Translations under genes and position numbers: made by a program | Shown: one piece after another, positions 27,953 through 35,732 of the stretch | Layout of the letters: every line of letters starts with the position of its first letter | Position numbering within the stretch: position 1 is the first letter of the stretch | Assembly (NCBI RefSeq): GCF_936943645.1 | Contig: NZ_CAKZJO010000100.1 | Span: 49,932 to 113,931, forward strand | DNA: 64,000 nt | Reading direction: 5' to 3' | From: an uncultured Bradyrhizobium sp. | Lineage (GTDB): Bacteria > Pseudomonadota > Alphaproteobacteria > Rhizobiales > Xanthobacteraceae | The notes under the pieces: model-generated | Seen by the model: only the letters and a program-made list of their open reading frames with translations | Told to the model about the DNA's origin: nothing | Databases searched by the model: none

Positions 27953-29014
27953 ATGCCAAGCAAGGTTCGCATCGCGCTGGACGCCATGGGAGGCGATGTC
28001 GGCCCCGCCGTGGTCATTCCGGGCGCGGCCATCTCGCTTGGCCGGCATCGCGATACCGAATTCCTGCTGGTCGGCGACCGTGCCAGGATCGAGGCGGAGC
28101 TCGAGAACCATCCGAAGCTGAAAGCCGCCTCGAAGATCGTCCACACCGATGTGGCGGTCGGCATGGACGACAAGCCGAGCCAGGCCCTGCGGCGCGGCCG
28201 CAAGACCTCCTCGATGTGGATGGCGATCGACGCGGTCAAGCGGGGCGAGGCCGATGTCGCGATTTCCGCGGGCAATACCGGCGCGCTGATGGCGATGGCA
28301 AGGTTCTGCCTGCGCACGCTGCCGGGCATCGACCGTCCCGCCATCTCCGCGATCTGGCCGACCAAGCGCGGCGAATCGGTGGTGCTCGATCTCGGCGCCA
28401 CCCTCGGCGGCGATGCCCACCATCTGGTGTCGATGGCGGTGATGGGCGCGGCCAAGGCGAGCGTGCTGTTCAACAAGAAGCGGCCGACCGTCGGCCTGCT
28501 CAATATCGGAACCGAAGAGGTCAAGGGCCACGAGGAGATCCGCGAGGCCAGCGAGATCCTGCGCGCCAGGAACCTGCCGGAGCTCGACTATATCGGCTTC
28601 GTCGAGGGCGACGGCATCGGTAAGGGCGTCGCCGACGTCATCGTGACCGAGGGTTTCAGCGGCAACATCGCGCTCAAGACCGCCGAGGGAACCGCCCGGC
28701 AGATGGCCGAGTTGCTCCGCAACGAATTGCAGCGCAGCTGGCTGACCAAGCTCGGCTATCTCCTTGCCCGCCGCGCCTTTCAGGCCCTGCGCGACAAGAT
28801 GGATCCCAACAAGTCCAACGGCGGCGTGCTGCTGGGGCTGAACGGGATCGTGGTCAAGAGCCATGGCGGAACCAGCGCCGAAGGCTTTGCCTATGCGATC
28901 GATGTTGGCTATGAGATGGCTCACTACGATCTCCTGAACAAGATCAATCAGATGCTCAACCGCGAGGGTGGTGCACTCAATTCCGTGCAGGCCGCGCAGG
29001 AGGCTGTTTCGTGA
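27953..29014 (+). CDS. plsX: Phosphate acyltransferase PlsX
   Basis: A 353-residue peripheral membrane enzyme that converts acyl-ACP to acyl-phosphate for phospholipid synthesis. Typical segments: IALDAMGGDVGP at the start, AISAGNTGALMAMA, GATLGGDAHHLVSMAVMG and the C-terminal GGTSAEGFAYAI. The ATG at 27953 fits the family N-terminus; extension upstream has no support. Its stop overlaps the GTG of fabH. Confidence 0.96.
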   Translation: MPSKVRIALDAMGGDVGPAVVIPGAAISLGRHRDTEFLLVGDRARIEAELENHPKLKAASKIVHTDVAVGMDDKPSQALRRGRKTSSMWMAIDAVKRGEADVAISAGNTGALMAMARFCLRTLPGIDRPAISAIWPTKRGESVVLDLGATLGGDAHHLVSMAVMGAAKASVLFNKKRPTVGLLNIGTEEVKGHEEIREASEILRARNLPELDYIGFVEGDGIGKGVADVIVTEGFSGNIALKTAEGTARQMAELLRNELQRSWLTKLGYLLARRAFQALRDKMDPNKSNGGVLLGLNGIVVKSHGGTSAEGFAYAIDVGYEMAHYDLLNKINQMLNREGGALNSVQAAQEAVS

Positions 29015-29991
29015 CTCAAATTCGTTCGGTCGTGCTCGGCTGCGGCTCTTACCTGCCGGAGCAGGTGGTGACCAACGCCCAATTGGCGGCGCGTATCGAC
29101 ACCTCCGACGAGTGGATCGTGCAGCGCACCGGCATTCGCGAGCGCCACATCGCGGCCGAGGGCGAGTTCACCTCGCATCTGGCGATCCGGGCGGCGCAGG
29201 CCGCGCTGACCGACGCCGGCCTCGACGCGCAGTCGATCGACCTCATCGTGCTCGCGACCTCGACGCCCGATAACACCTTCCCCGCGACCGCTGTCGCCGT
29301 ACAGCATGGGCTCGGCATCAACCACGGCGCGGCCTTCGACCTGCAGGCGGTGTGCTCGGGCTTCGTGTTCGCGCTCGCCACGGCCGACAATTTCCTACGG
29401 ACCGGCGCCTTCAAGCGCGCGCTGGTGATCGGCGCCGAGACTTTCTCGCGCATCCTCGACTGGAACGACCGCGGCACCTGCGTGCTGTTCGGCGACGGCG
29501 CCGGCGCGGTGGTGCTCGAGGCGCAGGCGCAGGCGGGCAATGCCGCGACGGACCGCGGCATCGTCACCACTCACTTGCGCTCCGACGGCCGCCACAAGGC
29601 CAAACTTTTCGTCGACGGCGGGCCGTCCTCGACCCAGACCGTCGGCCATCTGCGCATGGAGGGCCGCGAGGTCTTCAAGCATGCGGTCGGCATGATCACC
29701 GACGTGATCGTCGATGCCTTCCAGGCGACCGGGCTCAATGCCGAGACCATCGACTGGTTCGTGCCGCACCAGGCCAACAAGCGAATCATCGACGCCTCCG
29801 CCCACAAGCTGCACATCGCGCCCGAGAAGGTGGTGCTGACGGTGGACCGTCACGGCAACACCTCGGCGGCCTCGATCCCGCTGGCGCTGTCGGTGGCGCG
29901 CAAGGACGGCCGCATCAAGAAGGGCGACATGGTGCTGCTGGAAGCCATGGGCGGCGGCTTCACCTGGGGCTCGGCGCTCGTGCGCTGGTAG
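29011..29991 (+). CDS. fabH: Beta-ketoacyl-ACP synthase III
   Basis: A 326-residue KASIII that starts fatty acid synthesis by condensing an acyl-CoA with malonyl-ACP. The catalytic triad is visible: Cys115 in QAVCSGFVFAL, His in VPHQANKRIID and Asn in RHGNTSAASIP. GTG start overlapping plsX. plsX-fabH-ihfA is a conserved order. Confidence 0.97.
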   Translation: MTQIRSVVLGCGSYLPEQVVTNAQLAARIDTSDEWIVQRTGIRERHIAAEGEFTSHLAIRAAQAALTDAGLDAQSIDLIVLATSTPDNTFPATAVAVQHGLGINHGAAFDLQAVCSGFVFALATADNFLRTGAFKRALVIGAETFSRILDWNDRGTCVLFGDGAGAVVLEAQAQAGNAATDRGIVTTHLRSDGRHKAKLFVDGGPSSTQTVGHLRMEGREVFKHAVGMITDVIVDAFQATGLNAETIDWFVPHQANKRIIDASAHKLHIAPEKVVLTVDRHGNTSAASIPLALSVARKDGRIKKGDMVLLEAMGGGFTWGSALVRW

Positions 29992-30125
29992 AGCCACAGT
30001 CGATAAAATTTTGCCGGAATCAGCTGGGACTATCGATGCGTCTGCATTGATGAACGCTGTTGACCGCCGTATCGTAAGTTCATAATTTCAGACAACAATT
30101 GTTCGCCGTGATGTGGGGCAGGGCG

Positions 30126-30467
30126 ATGACCGATCAAAGTAAAACCGTAACGCGTGTCGATCTCTGCGAAGCCGTCTACCAGAAGGTGGGCCTGTCGCGG
30201 ACGGAATCCTCTGCGTTCGTGGAACTCGTGCTGAAGGAAATCACCGACTGCCTGGAAAAGGGCGAGACGGTGAAGCTGTCCTCGTTCGGGTCCTTCATGG
30301 TCCGCAAGAAGGGCCAGCGCATCGGCCGCAACCCCAAGACCGGCACCGAGGTGCCGATCTCGCCGCGCCGCGTCATGGTGTTCAAGCCGTCGGCGATCCT
30401 CAAGCAGCGGATCAACGCCCAGCACCGCACCAATGGTGACGGCAGCAAGGTCCAACCCGAGGCGTAA
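30126..30467 (+). CDS. ihfA: Integration host factor subunit alpha
   Basis: A 113-residue HU/IHF-fold DNA-bending protein. The sequence has KLSSFGSFMVRKK, the beta-arm RIGRNPKTGTEVPI with the intercalating proline, and RRVMVFKPSAILKQRIN. The ATG at 30126 matches the family; an upstream in-frame ATG would add nine residues. IHF commonly assists tyrosine integrases, and a tRNA-borne integration site lies 0.7 kb downstream. Confidence 0.95.
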   Translation: MTDQSKTVTRVDLCEAVYQKVGLSRTESSAFVELVLKEITDCLEKGETVKLSSFGSFMVRKKGQRIGRNPKTGTEVPISPRRVMVFKPSAILKQRINAQHRTNGDGSKVQPEA

Positions 30468-30491
30468 CGCCCAACGGATAAGGATTGGCAT

Positions 30492-31073
30492 TTGGACAAG
30501 GCGCCGGATGCGTTCCGAACCATCAGCGAAGTAGCGCAGGAGCTCGACATCCCGCAGCACGTGCTGCGGTTCTGGGAGACCCGCTTCTCCCAGATCAAGC
30601 CGATGAAGCGCAGCGGCGGCCGCCGCTATTACCGCCCCGACGACGTCGACCTGCTCAAGGGCATCCGCCGGCTCCTGTACGGGGAGGGCTACACCATCCG
30701 CGGCGTGCAGCGGATCCTGAAGGAGCACGGCGTCAAATCGGTGCAGGGCCTCGCCGACAGCGCCGCCGCGGTCTCGTTCGGCGCCATCGAGGATGCCATC
30801 GGCGCCAGCCTGATGGAGCCCGATGACGAGGAGGCGCCGATCAAGGGCGTCGCTGACGCCGACGATGACGACTACCAGGGGGACGAGGAGGAAGGCATCG
30901 ACTTCCGCTTCTCGGAGGTCGACGACGAGGAAATCCTGACCACCTTCCGCAAGGGCGGCAGCCCTGCCGCGCCCGCCGGCCCCAGCGCGCTGGACCGCGA
31001 ACGCCTCGGCAAGGCGCTCGCCGACCTCGTGGCCTGCCGCGAGATGCTGGATCAGGCGCTGAACGACGGGTGA
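30492..31073 (+). CDS. MerR-family regulator following ihfA
   Basis: A 193-residue protein with an N-terminal MerR winged helix (FRTISEVAQELDIPQHVLRF, RRYYRPDDVDLLKGIRRLLY) and a long acidic, low-complexity C-terminal half. The start is TTG at 30492, with AAGGAT upstream. The pair ihfA-merR before a tRNA-Pro is conserved across alphaproteobacteria. Ligand and targets unknown. Confidence 0.9.
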   Translation: MDKAPDAFRTISEVAQELDIPQHVLRFWETRFSQIKPMKRSGGRRYYRPDDVDLLKGIRRLLYGEGYTIRGVQRILKEHGVKSVQGLADSAAAVSFGAIEDAIGASLMEPDDEEAPIKGVADADDDDYQGDEEEGIDFRFSEVDDEEILTTFRKGGSPAAPAGPSALDRERLGKALADLVACREMLDQALNDG

Positions 31074-31203
31074 GCGGCGGTATTCCGACCGCTTGCGGCA
31101 GTTCCGCAGGGTGGCCGGGGCTCCAAGCCGATCGAGGAGAGGCACCAAAATGCTGCGGCCTCGCCTTGCGCATCGCGCCGATCCTAGCTAATGGAACGAC
31201 GTT

Positions 31204-31281
31204 CGGAGCGTGGCGCAGCCCGGTTAGCGCACTAGTCTGGGAGACTAGGGGTCGGAGGTTCAAATCCTCTCGCTCCGACCA
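31204..31281 (+). tRNA. tRNA-Pro (anticodon GGG)
   Basis: The 7-bp acceptor stem CGGAGCG/CGCTCCG, the D-stem GCGC/GCGC, the anticodon stem CTAGT/ACTAG with loop CTGGGAG (anticodon GGG at 31239-31241), the T-arm GGAGG/CCTCT with loop TTCAAAT, and an encoded ACCA end are all visible; 78 nt in total. Its 3' half, from the anticodon loop onward, is the left attachment repeat of the integrated element, so the element supplies the 3' part of the present gene. Confidence 0.96.
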
Positions 31282-31286
31282 TTTTT
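31237..31286 (+). repeat. attL: left 50-bp attachment repeat
   Basis: Identical over 50 bp to 48022-48071. It begins CTGGGAGACTAGG in the anticodon loop of tRNA-Pro, includes the T-arm and CCA end, and runs five bases past the gene. The crossover lies within it. Confidence 0.93.
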
Positions 31287-31519
31287 GTCCAGCAAATTCA
31301 AAAAGGTGCTGAATTTGCCGGGTACGGCCTTTGTGCCGCATTTGGAACGGAATGGCACCAAAGTGCGCGGTTCCGCGCAAAAAGTCCCGAAATTCTCCCG
31401 AAGACTGTTCTCTCCTCGTTCGTTCTGACAACGAGCGAGACCCTCCAGCATTCGATCGACACAGCTCGCGCTCTTGAGTGTCGAGTTGGCGCAGGCGCGG
31501 TGCTCGGAGGGCGCCAGTG

Positions 31520-32002
31520 ATGTCGCGTGCGCCACGCCTGTTCTATCCGCCTCACGTTGCGATCGACCTCGCAAAGTGCTCGCCGGCAGCTGCGGCCGCC
31601 TGGCGCCAACAGTCGCCGGCTCCCCGTAACCGGCTCGCGGATCGCGCCAGGATCACTGCTGACGTGGCTGGCGTGCTGATGTCTCAGCGGCTCCTCGACC
31701 GTGGCATCTCGCCCCGGGGGGCCGCCGGCGCTGCTGCCAAGATGCTCCACACGGTGACGCGGCTGCTCAAGCGCGCGACGGATGCGCAGGATCGGCCACT
31801 GGTCGCCCTGGTTCACCCTGTCCGCGCCGGCCATGCCGTTCCTTTCGTCGAATTCGTTGACGACGGCGAAGCGCTGCACGTTCCGGGAATGCGGATTGAT
31901 CTGATCGAGATCGCCTCAGCGGTCAACGCGGCTCTTGTGGATCTGCGGCCGCCGCTGCGCGCGGTGTCGTCAGACTGTTCGCATCAAATCCAAGGGGGGT
32001 GA
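31520..32002 (+). CDS. Hypothetical element protein
   Basis: A 160-residue protein of unknown function, first gene of the element. The middle (~45-130) alternates helices and strands; no domain recognised. The ATG at 31520 has GGAGG upstream; a longer in-frame start is possible. It stops 4 bp before the start of the next gene, so the two are probably one transcription unit. The 233 bp between attL and this gene show no gene. Confidence 0.55.
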   Translation: MSRAPRLFYPPHVAIDLAKCSPAAAAAWRQQSPAPRNRLADRARITADVAGVLMSQRLLDRGISPRGAAGAAAKMLHTVTRLLKRATDAQDRPLVALVHPVRAGHAVPFVEFVDDGEALHVPGMRIDLIEIASAVNAALVDLRPPLRAVSSDCSHQIQGG

Positions 32003-32006
32003 CGTG

Positions 32007-32876
32007 ATGGACGACCGTGAAGACGATCTCAGCCTCTGGGATGCCTTGTTGCACTATTGCGGGCTGACCGAAAGCATGGGGCTATCCGACCAGGTCGGTG
32101 CCGATGGCCGCCGGCGCACGCTGGGTGAACGAACGCGATCGCCCCAAGCCTGCTGGGACGAGCTCTGCGGCTTGCTGCATGACGGGCGACTGAAGCTCTC
32201 CGTTATTCGAGATCCTGGCGACCCAACGCGTACCGAAATCGAGGGACGTGTGGCTTGTGAGCTGTTGCTGCTCGACGCCGATCGCGGCAAGCTCAAATCG
32301 CCCACTGGAAGCATTCTCTATGACGCGCGAGTGGCGCGCACGTCGACTTCCTTCGAGCAGCCGCCGGCGGGATCATCCGCCGCGCAGTTCTACGGGTTTT
32401 TGCACAATCGTCTGCAGGGCAGGTTGCTGGTCGACGATGTCCAGGTGGAAGAGCTGGCGGGAAAGCTGCTCGCGGCTCAACAATCGGGCGACAAGCGCGC
32501 GGCCGCCGCTCTCGACGACGAACTGCAAACCCGCAAGGTGCAAGTCTCAGCGATTCACGAGATCCTCCGCGCTCTTCAGGAAGAGTTCAAGCTGGCCGTC
32601 GAGAGCGGCGCGCTCGAGCTGCACGAGTGGGGCCAGAAGGCCGGAGCCAAACCAACCCACGACTATGACCTGCCGATTGATCGCGTTCTCGTCAGCCTCG
32701 TGCCGAAATCAGCATGGCCAACGCGGGGTGGACTTGCAGCGCGTGTCGCACGGGAGTTTGAGGGGCTAACAAGGAAGCACGCTCCGGACGGCGTTCCAGA
32801 GATCAAGTCAATTCTCAAGCATATTCAGGGACATCGTCCAGCTCTCTACGAGGTGTTCAAGCCGCCGGGCGCTTAG
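32007..32876 (+). CDS. Hypothetical element protein
   Basis: A 289-residue soluble protein preceded by an excellent ribosome-binding site (AAGGGGGG). Residues ~145-205 are likely coiled coil (QVEELAGKLLAAQQSGDKRA). The C-terminal ~70 residues (RVARE...EIKSILKHIQGHRPALYE) look like a small helical module. No family recognised. The first of three shared ~31-bp sites overlaps its stop codon. Confidence 0.55.
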   Translation: MDDREDDLSLWDALLHYCGLTESMGLSDQVGADGRRRTLGERTRSPQACWDELCGLLHDGRLKLSVIRDPGDPTRTEIEGRVACELLLLDADRGKLKSPTGSILYDARVARTSTSFEQPPAGSSAAQFYGFLHNRLQGRLLVDDVQVEELAGKLLAAQQSGDKRAAAALDDELQTRKVQVSAIHEILRALQEEFKLAVESGALELHEWGQKAGAKPTHDYDLPIDRVLVSLVPKSAWPTRGGLAARVAREFEGLTRKHAPDGVPEIKSILKHIQGHRPALYEVFKPPGA

Positions 32877-32907
32877 GACCAATTGATTGTTCCGAATTGG
32901 TGCCTAG
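32876..32907 (+). promoter_or_regulatory. Element-specific promoter/operator site, copy 1
   Basis: One of three closely similar sequences in the element, all on the plus strand upstream of gene modules. Core ACCAATTGATTGTTCC followed by AATTGG and GCCTAG. The TTGATT and the downstream CCTAGA-type hexamer 15-16 bp later could be -35 and -10 boxes; the flanking GGACCAAT/ATTGGTCC dyad suggests a bound regulator. It lies 67 bp before the gene at 32974. Confidence 0.55.
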
Positions 32908-32973
32908 ACGTCGGCGCCTCTTCCATCGTTCCTCTCCAGATCGAAACCTCAAATCAGCAGGGACAAGACTGCC

Positions 32974-33591
32974 ATGAACCTGATCAGCTCTCTCCTCGAC
33001 AAGCTGCCAAAGCTGAAGACCGCGGCGGAGTTCGCTGCCGTGTTGCCGGAACTCGAAGATCAGCTGCTCGCAGCCGAAGCGGCCGAGGTCGATCTCAATG
33101 AGCGCCTCGGCATCGCATCGTTCGAATCGCCGGCGAAGGTCGAAGAAGTCGAGAAGGCCATCGCCGAGAACAAGGCGCTTCAAAACCGTCTTCGCGCTCA
33201 GATCAAGGAAGCGGACCGCCGGCGCCAGGAGGCTGCAGCAGCCGAACTAGGGGCCGCTATCGAAAAGCGGATGAAAGACGCGAAGAAGCTGCAGGCAAAG
33301 CTTCGCGGCGCGTACATCAATTTGGACAGTCACCTCAGTGCCGCCGGCCCCCTGGTCGACGAGATTTGCAGCGACGAAGAGGAGTTGAGGGAGTTTAACA
33401 AGTTCGCGGTCGATAACGGCCGCCCCGATCTGGTCGTCGCGAGCCCTTGGGAGAAGCTGATGCAGCTGATCGGCGACTCCGGGCAAGCGAGCGAGACGCC
33501 TCGGCAGGGTTACGCCAATGGCGTGCGCGGCTATTTCCCGCGGCATCCGCGAGGGCCCGCGATGGCGCGAATGAAGGAGGTCAAGCTTTGA
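32974..33591 (+). CDS. Hypothetical coiled-coil element protein
   Basis: A 205-residue, highly charged protein; residues ~20-115 form a long predicted coiled coil (EEVEKAIAENKALQNRLRAQ). The C-terminus is basic. No family recognised; the coiled coil recalls phage scaffold-like or DNA-binding accessory proteins, but this is speculation. Its TGA overlaps the TTG of the next gene. It lies directly downstream of shared site copy 1. Confidence 0.55.
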   Translation: MNLISSLLDKLPKLKTAAEFAAVLPELEDQLLAAEAAEVDLNERLGIASFESPAKVEEVEKAIAENKALQNRLRAQIKEADRRRQEAAAAELGAAIEKRMKDAKKLQAKLRGAYINLDSHLSAAGPLVDEICSDEEELREFNKFAVDNGRPDLVVASPWEKLMQLIGDSGQASETPRQGYANGVRGYFPRHPRGPAMARMKEVKL

Positions 33592-34031
33592 GGCGGCCGG
33601 CGCGGGTGCGCCTCGAAAGCCGCCAGGCTGACGGGCATCTGTTGATGTTGCGTGCCGCCTGGTCGAGCGCCGGCGCGGATGTGCAACGGCAGTTCTTGAC
33701 CGAGGTGGTGGGCAATCTCTGCCTCGCCGCTCTGAGGGCGCCGAAGCTCGACCCTCCAGAGCGCACAGATCTCCACCGCAGCGACGATGAATGCCTCTCG
33801 GCTTTCCTGGATGCGCATGCGATCGAGGGGGCCCATCGCCGCGAGCAGGCCTCCAAGATCCTCGATCGCTTCAACGCTTGGGCTGAGAGCGCCGGCTGTG
33901 TTCGTTGGACGAGTTGTCGGCTCGCATCAGCGCTGAAGCGACGAGGGCTGCGCTCGTCTCGCAGCCGCTTTGTCTGGTGGACGGGAATCGCGTTGCGCAG
34001 CGCCAGCGCTGCCCCCGTTCCCCCTCCATGA
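33588..34031 (+). CDS. Winged-helix protein A, resembles D5-primase C-terminal domain
   Basis: A 147-residue protein from a TTG start coupled to the preceding stop, with AAGGAGG at 33574-33580. The region ~70-135 (KILDRFNAWAESAGCVRWTS followed by ALKRRGL and FVWWTGIAL) has the pattern of the winged-helix DNA-binding domain at the C-terminus of D5-family phage/plasmid primases, but no helicase or primase domain is attached. A diverged paralog lies at 34612. A repeat-rich noncoding gap follows. Family assignment is by pattern only. Confidence 0.5.
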   Translation: MRRPARVRLESRQADGHLLMLRAAWSSAGADVQRQFLTEVVGNLCLAALRAPKLDPPERTDLHRSDDECLSAFLDAHAIEGAHRREQASKILDRFNAWAESAGCVRWTSCRLASALKRRGLRSSRSRFVWWTGIALRSASAAPVPPP

Positions 34032-34050
34032 GCGTAGCTTTTGAGAGCGC

Positions 34051-34387
34051 AAACCCTCGCGTTGTTGCAAATTTGCATCCGAAGGTTCGAGGGTTTTGCG
34101 AAGGTATGAAAAAACTATCGCAGTCTGGAAATGATCAGCGCATTCAGAGCGATAAACTCATCCTGCGAGGGTTTCGAGGGTTTCCGCGCGCGTACACGTA
34201 GCGACGGGCGGGGTGCAAGCGCTGCCGCCGGGCGCAATCTGCTCAACGATTTATGCGATGTTGTTTTGCGCGCTACACGAGGAAAACCTTCGATACCCTC
34301 GCGTTTTCCTCCTAATCAAATGAAAGAAAAGAAGAAAAACCCTCGCACTTACTTTTGGAAACCTTCGCAAAACCCTCGAAACCCTCG
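34051..34387. repeat. Cluster of AAACCCTCG repeats (iteron- or origin-like)
   Basis: Seven exact copies of the 9-mer AAACCCTCG: direct at 34051, 34337, 34370 and 34379; inverted at 34088, 34166 and 34175 (the last two in perfect tandem). Degenerate copies lie at 34284, 34295 and 34359. A perfect 20-bp inverted repeat, TTCGAGGGTTTTGCGAAGGT at 34086-34105 with its complement at 34361-34380, encloses a 9-bp hairpin (34279-34287 / 34303-34311) and an A-rich run at 34314-34340. The layout resembles a replication origin or multi-site operator. It lies in the 580-bp gap between the two winged-helix paralogs; no gene is supported there. Confidence 0.7.
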
Positions 34388-34611
34388 CAGACTGATGAAA
34401 TCGCCCGATCTCACTGGAGAAACGGTTCCGACGCGGCGCAGTTTCCCGAACCGGCTTCCGAGCCAGGTCATGCCGCACCTTTCTGGCAGATCGAGTGCCG
34501 CCCCCGCGCCCCCTGAAGGGGGGAAATGCGAGCCAAGCTCCCGGATTGGGACGATCGTTGAATTTCCTCCGGGTGCACACTTCCACACTTCACGAGCAGA
34601 GGAGCATGAGC

Positions 34612-34998
34612 ATGCCTGACGTCAATTCGGAGGTCGGCCTGCTGCAGGTCGCTTGGTCTGCGTCAAGCGAGCCGGCGCGGCGGAAGTTTCTCGCGGAGCT
34701 GTTTCGCGATGTGGTGCGGCCGGCGACTACTAGGCGAGGCGGCGTTGTCGTTGCAGACGCGCTGTCGAGCTTCTTCGATGACTCCCTGGTGCGAGGATCT
34801 TCGGCTGATCGCATCCAGGCTTCGATCCTATATGCGGCATATGTCAGGTGGTGCGATGTTCGGGGCGAAGCGCCGCTGTCGGCCAGGCGGTTCGCGCTGC
34901 ATCTCAAGGAACGAGGTATCAAACGGCTGCACTCGAACGTCCGTTGGTGGATCGGACTGCGCTTCGCGGATCGAAAGGCCTCCGATGCTGCACGATGA
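34612..34998 (+). CDS. Winged-helix protein B, paralog of protein A
   Basis: A 128-residue protein related to protein A: LLQVAWSASSEPARRKFLAE against LLMLRAAWSSAGADVQRQFL, and ILYAAYVRWCDVRGEAPLS with LKERGIKRLHSNVRWWIGL near the C-terminus, the pattern of the D5-primase C-terminal winged helix. The ATG at 34612 has AGAGGAG seven bases upstream; the ATG at 34606 is too close to that site. It sits between two different repeat clusters. A DNA-binding role is inferred. Confidence 0.5.
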   Translation: MPDVNSEVGLLQVAWSASSEPARRKFLAELFRDVVRPATTRRGGVVVADALSSFFDDSLVRGSSADRIQASILYAAYVRWCDVRGEAPLSARRFALHLKERGIKRLHSNVRWWIGLRFADRKASDAAR

Positions 34999-35027
34999 AG
35001 GGCAACTACATCTCAGATCGGACCTTC

Positions 35028-35287
35028 CGGGAGGATGTCATCCTCCCGGCCGAAATCCTCCCGGGAGGATGAAACGCGAGCGAAATCAACGCGCGTGGGA
35101 GGTTGGGAGGATTTTCCCGTGATGCCTACATGCGCGTGCGCGCGCGCAGGCGCGCAATACAAGATCATAAATAACCTCCCGATCTTCCCGTATCCTCCCA
35201 AAAGGAAGCTAACCACTTGTGGATCTAACAGATTTGCCTTTGGCCTGATCGTTTGCCTTTCTTCCCGAAACCTCCCGGCTCCTCCCG
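35028..35287. repeat. Cluster of ATCCTCCCG repeats with a 16-bp palindrome
   Basis: Exact ATCCTCCCG occurs at 35040 and 35055, and inverted at 35028 and 35062; the copies at 35055 and 35062 form the perfect palindrome ATCCTCCCGGGAGGAT (35055-35070). Near copies, one or two changes each, are at 35096, 35104, 35173, 35182, 35192, 35269 and 35279. They fill the 392-bp gap between protein B and the gene at 35391, just before shared site copy 2. No gene is supported in the gap. The consensus differs from that of the preceding gap. Confidence 0.65.
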
Positions 35288-35295
35288 GACCTATC

Positions 35296-35326
35296 GGACC
35301 AATTGATTGGTCCGGATTGTTCCTAG
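35296..35326 (+). promoter_or_regulatory. Element-specific promoter/operator site, copy 2
   Basis: The best-formed copy: the near-palindrome GGACCAATTGATTGGTCC followed by GGATTGTTCCTAG. TTGATT and TAGAAT are 15 bp apart. It lies 64 bp before the first of two tandemly duplicated genes. Confidence 0.6.
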
Positions 35327-35390
35327 AATTCCAGCGAGGAAGCTGGCTTGCTGGCCGCATCCGTTCTCAAGCATGCGGGATTCGCAAACG

Positions 35391-35681
35391 ATGAAGCTCT
35401 ACAGCGTGACCACTTCTCTGAAGATCATCGCCGGTACGATTGGCGTCTCGCACGATCAGCTCGTCGGCCGCTCTGCACGGCTGCGGGTGCTGTCGGAGAA
35501 CAGCCTTCACGTCACCGTCGAGGTGCGCGGCGACGTCGAGTTCAAAAAGGGCGAACGCGTGTGGCTTTGCGATACGGCCATGGGCGCGCTTCCCGGTACA
35601 GCGCTATCGCCCGTCAACCTGGTGAAGGCGGCCCGTACAGATCAATCGATTGAGCTGATCGAGGAAATGGTCGCGAGCTAG
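35391..35681 (+). CDS. Small element protein, first of a tandem duplicate
   Basis: A 96-residue protein (MKLYSVTTSLKIIAGTIGVS...). The first ~35 residues are nearly identical to those of the next gene (VSHDQLVGR-ARLRV), after which the two diverge. The shared DNA includes 34 identical bases running from before the start into the gene (35374-35407 and 35716-35749). The sequence is strand-rich, like small beta-barrel phage proteins, but no family is recognised. Confidence 0.55.
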   Translation: MKLYSVTTSLKIIAGTIGVSHDQLVGRSARLRVLSENSLHVTVEVRGDVEFKKGERVWLCDTAMGALPGTALSPVNLVKAARTDQSIELIEEMVAS

Positions 35682-35732
35682 GACCATTTCTCGATCACGT
35701 GGCAACCTCTCCAACTGCGGGATTCGCAAACG

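Noticed and set aside
34131..34619. Open frame through the AAACCCTCG region
   Set aside because: Its translation is set by the repeats (NPR/KPS-like stretches), has no ribosome-binding site and no protein-like pattern; the DNA repeats explain it better.
34051..35287. CRISPR array
   Set aside because: Repeats are 9 bp, irregularly spaced and in both orientations; no spacers of constant length and no cas genes.
35035..35394. Open frame through the ATCCTCCCG region
   Set aside because: Composition follows the repeats and no start signal is present; treated as noncoding.
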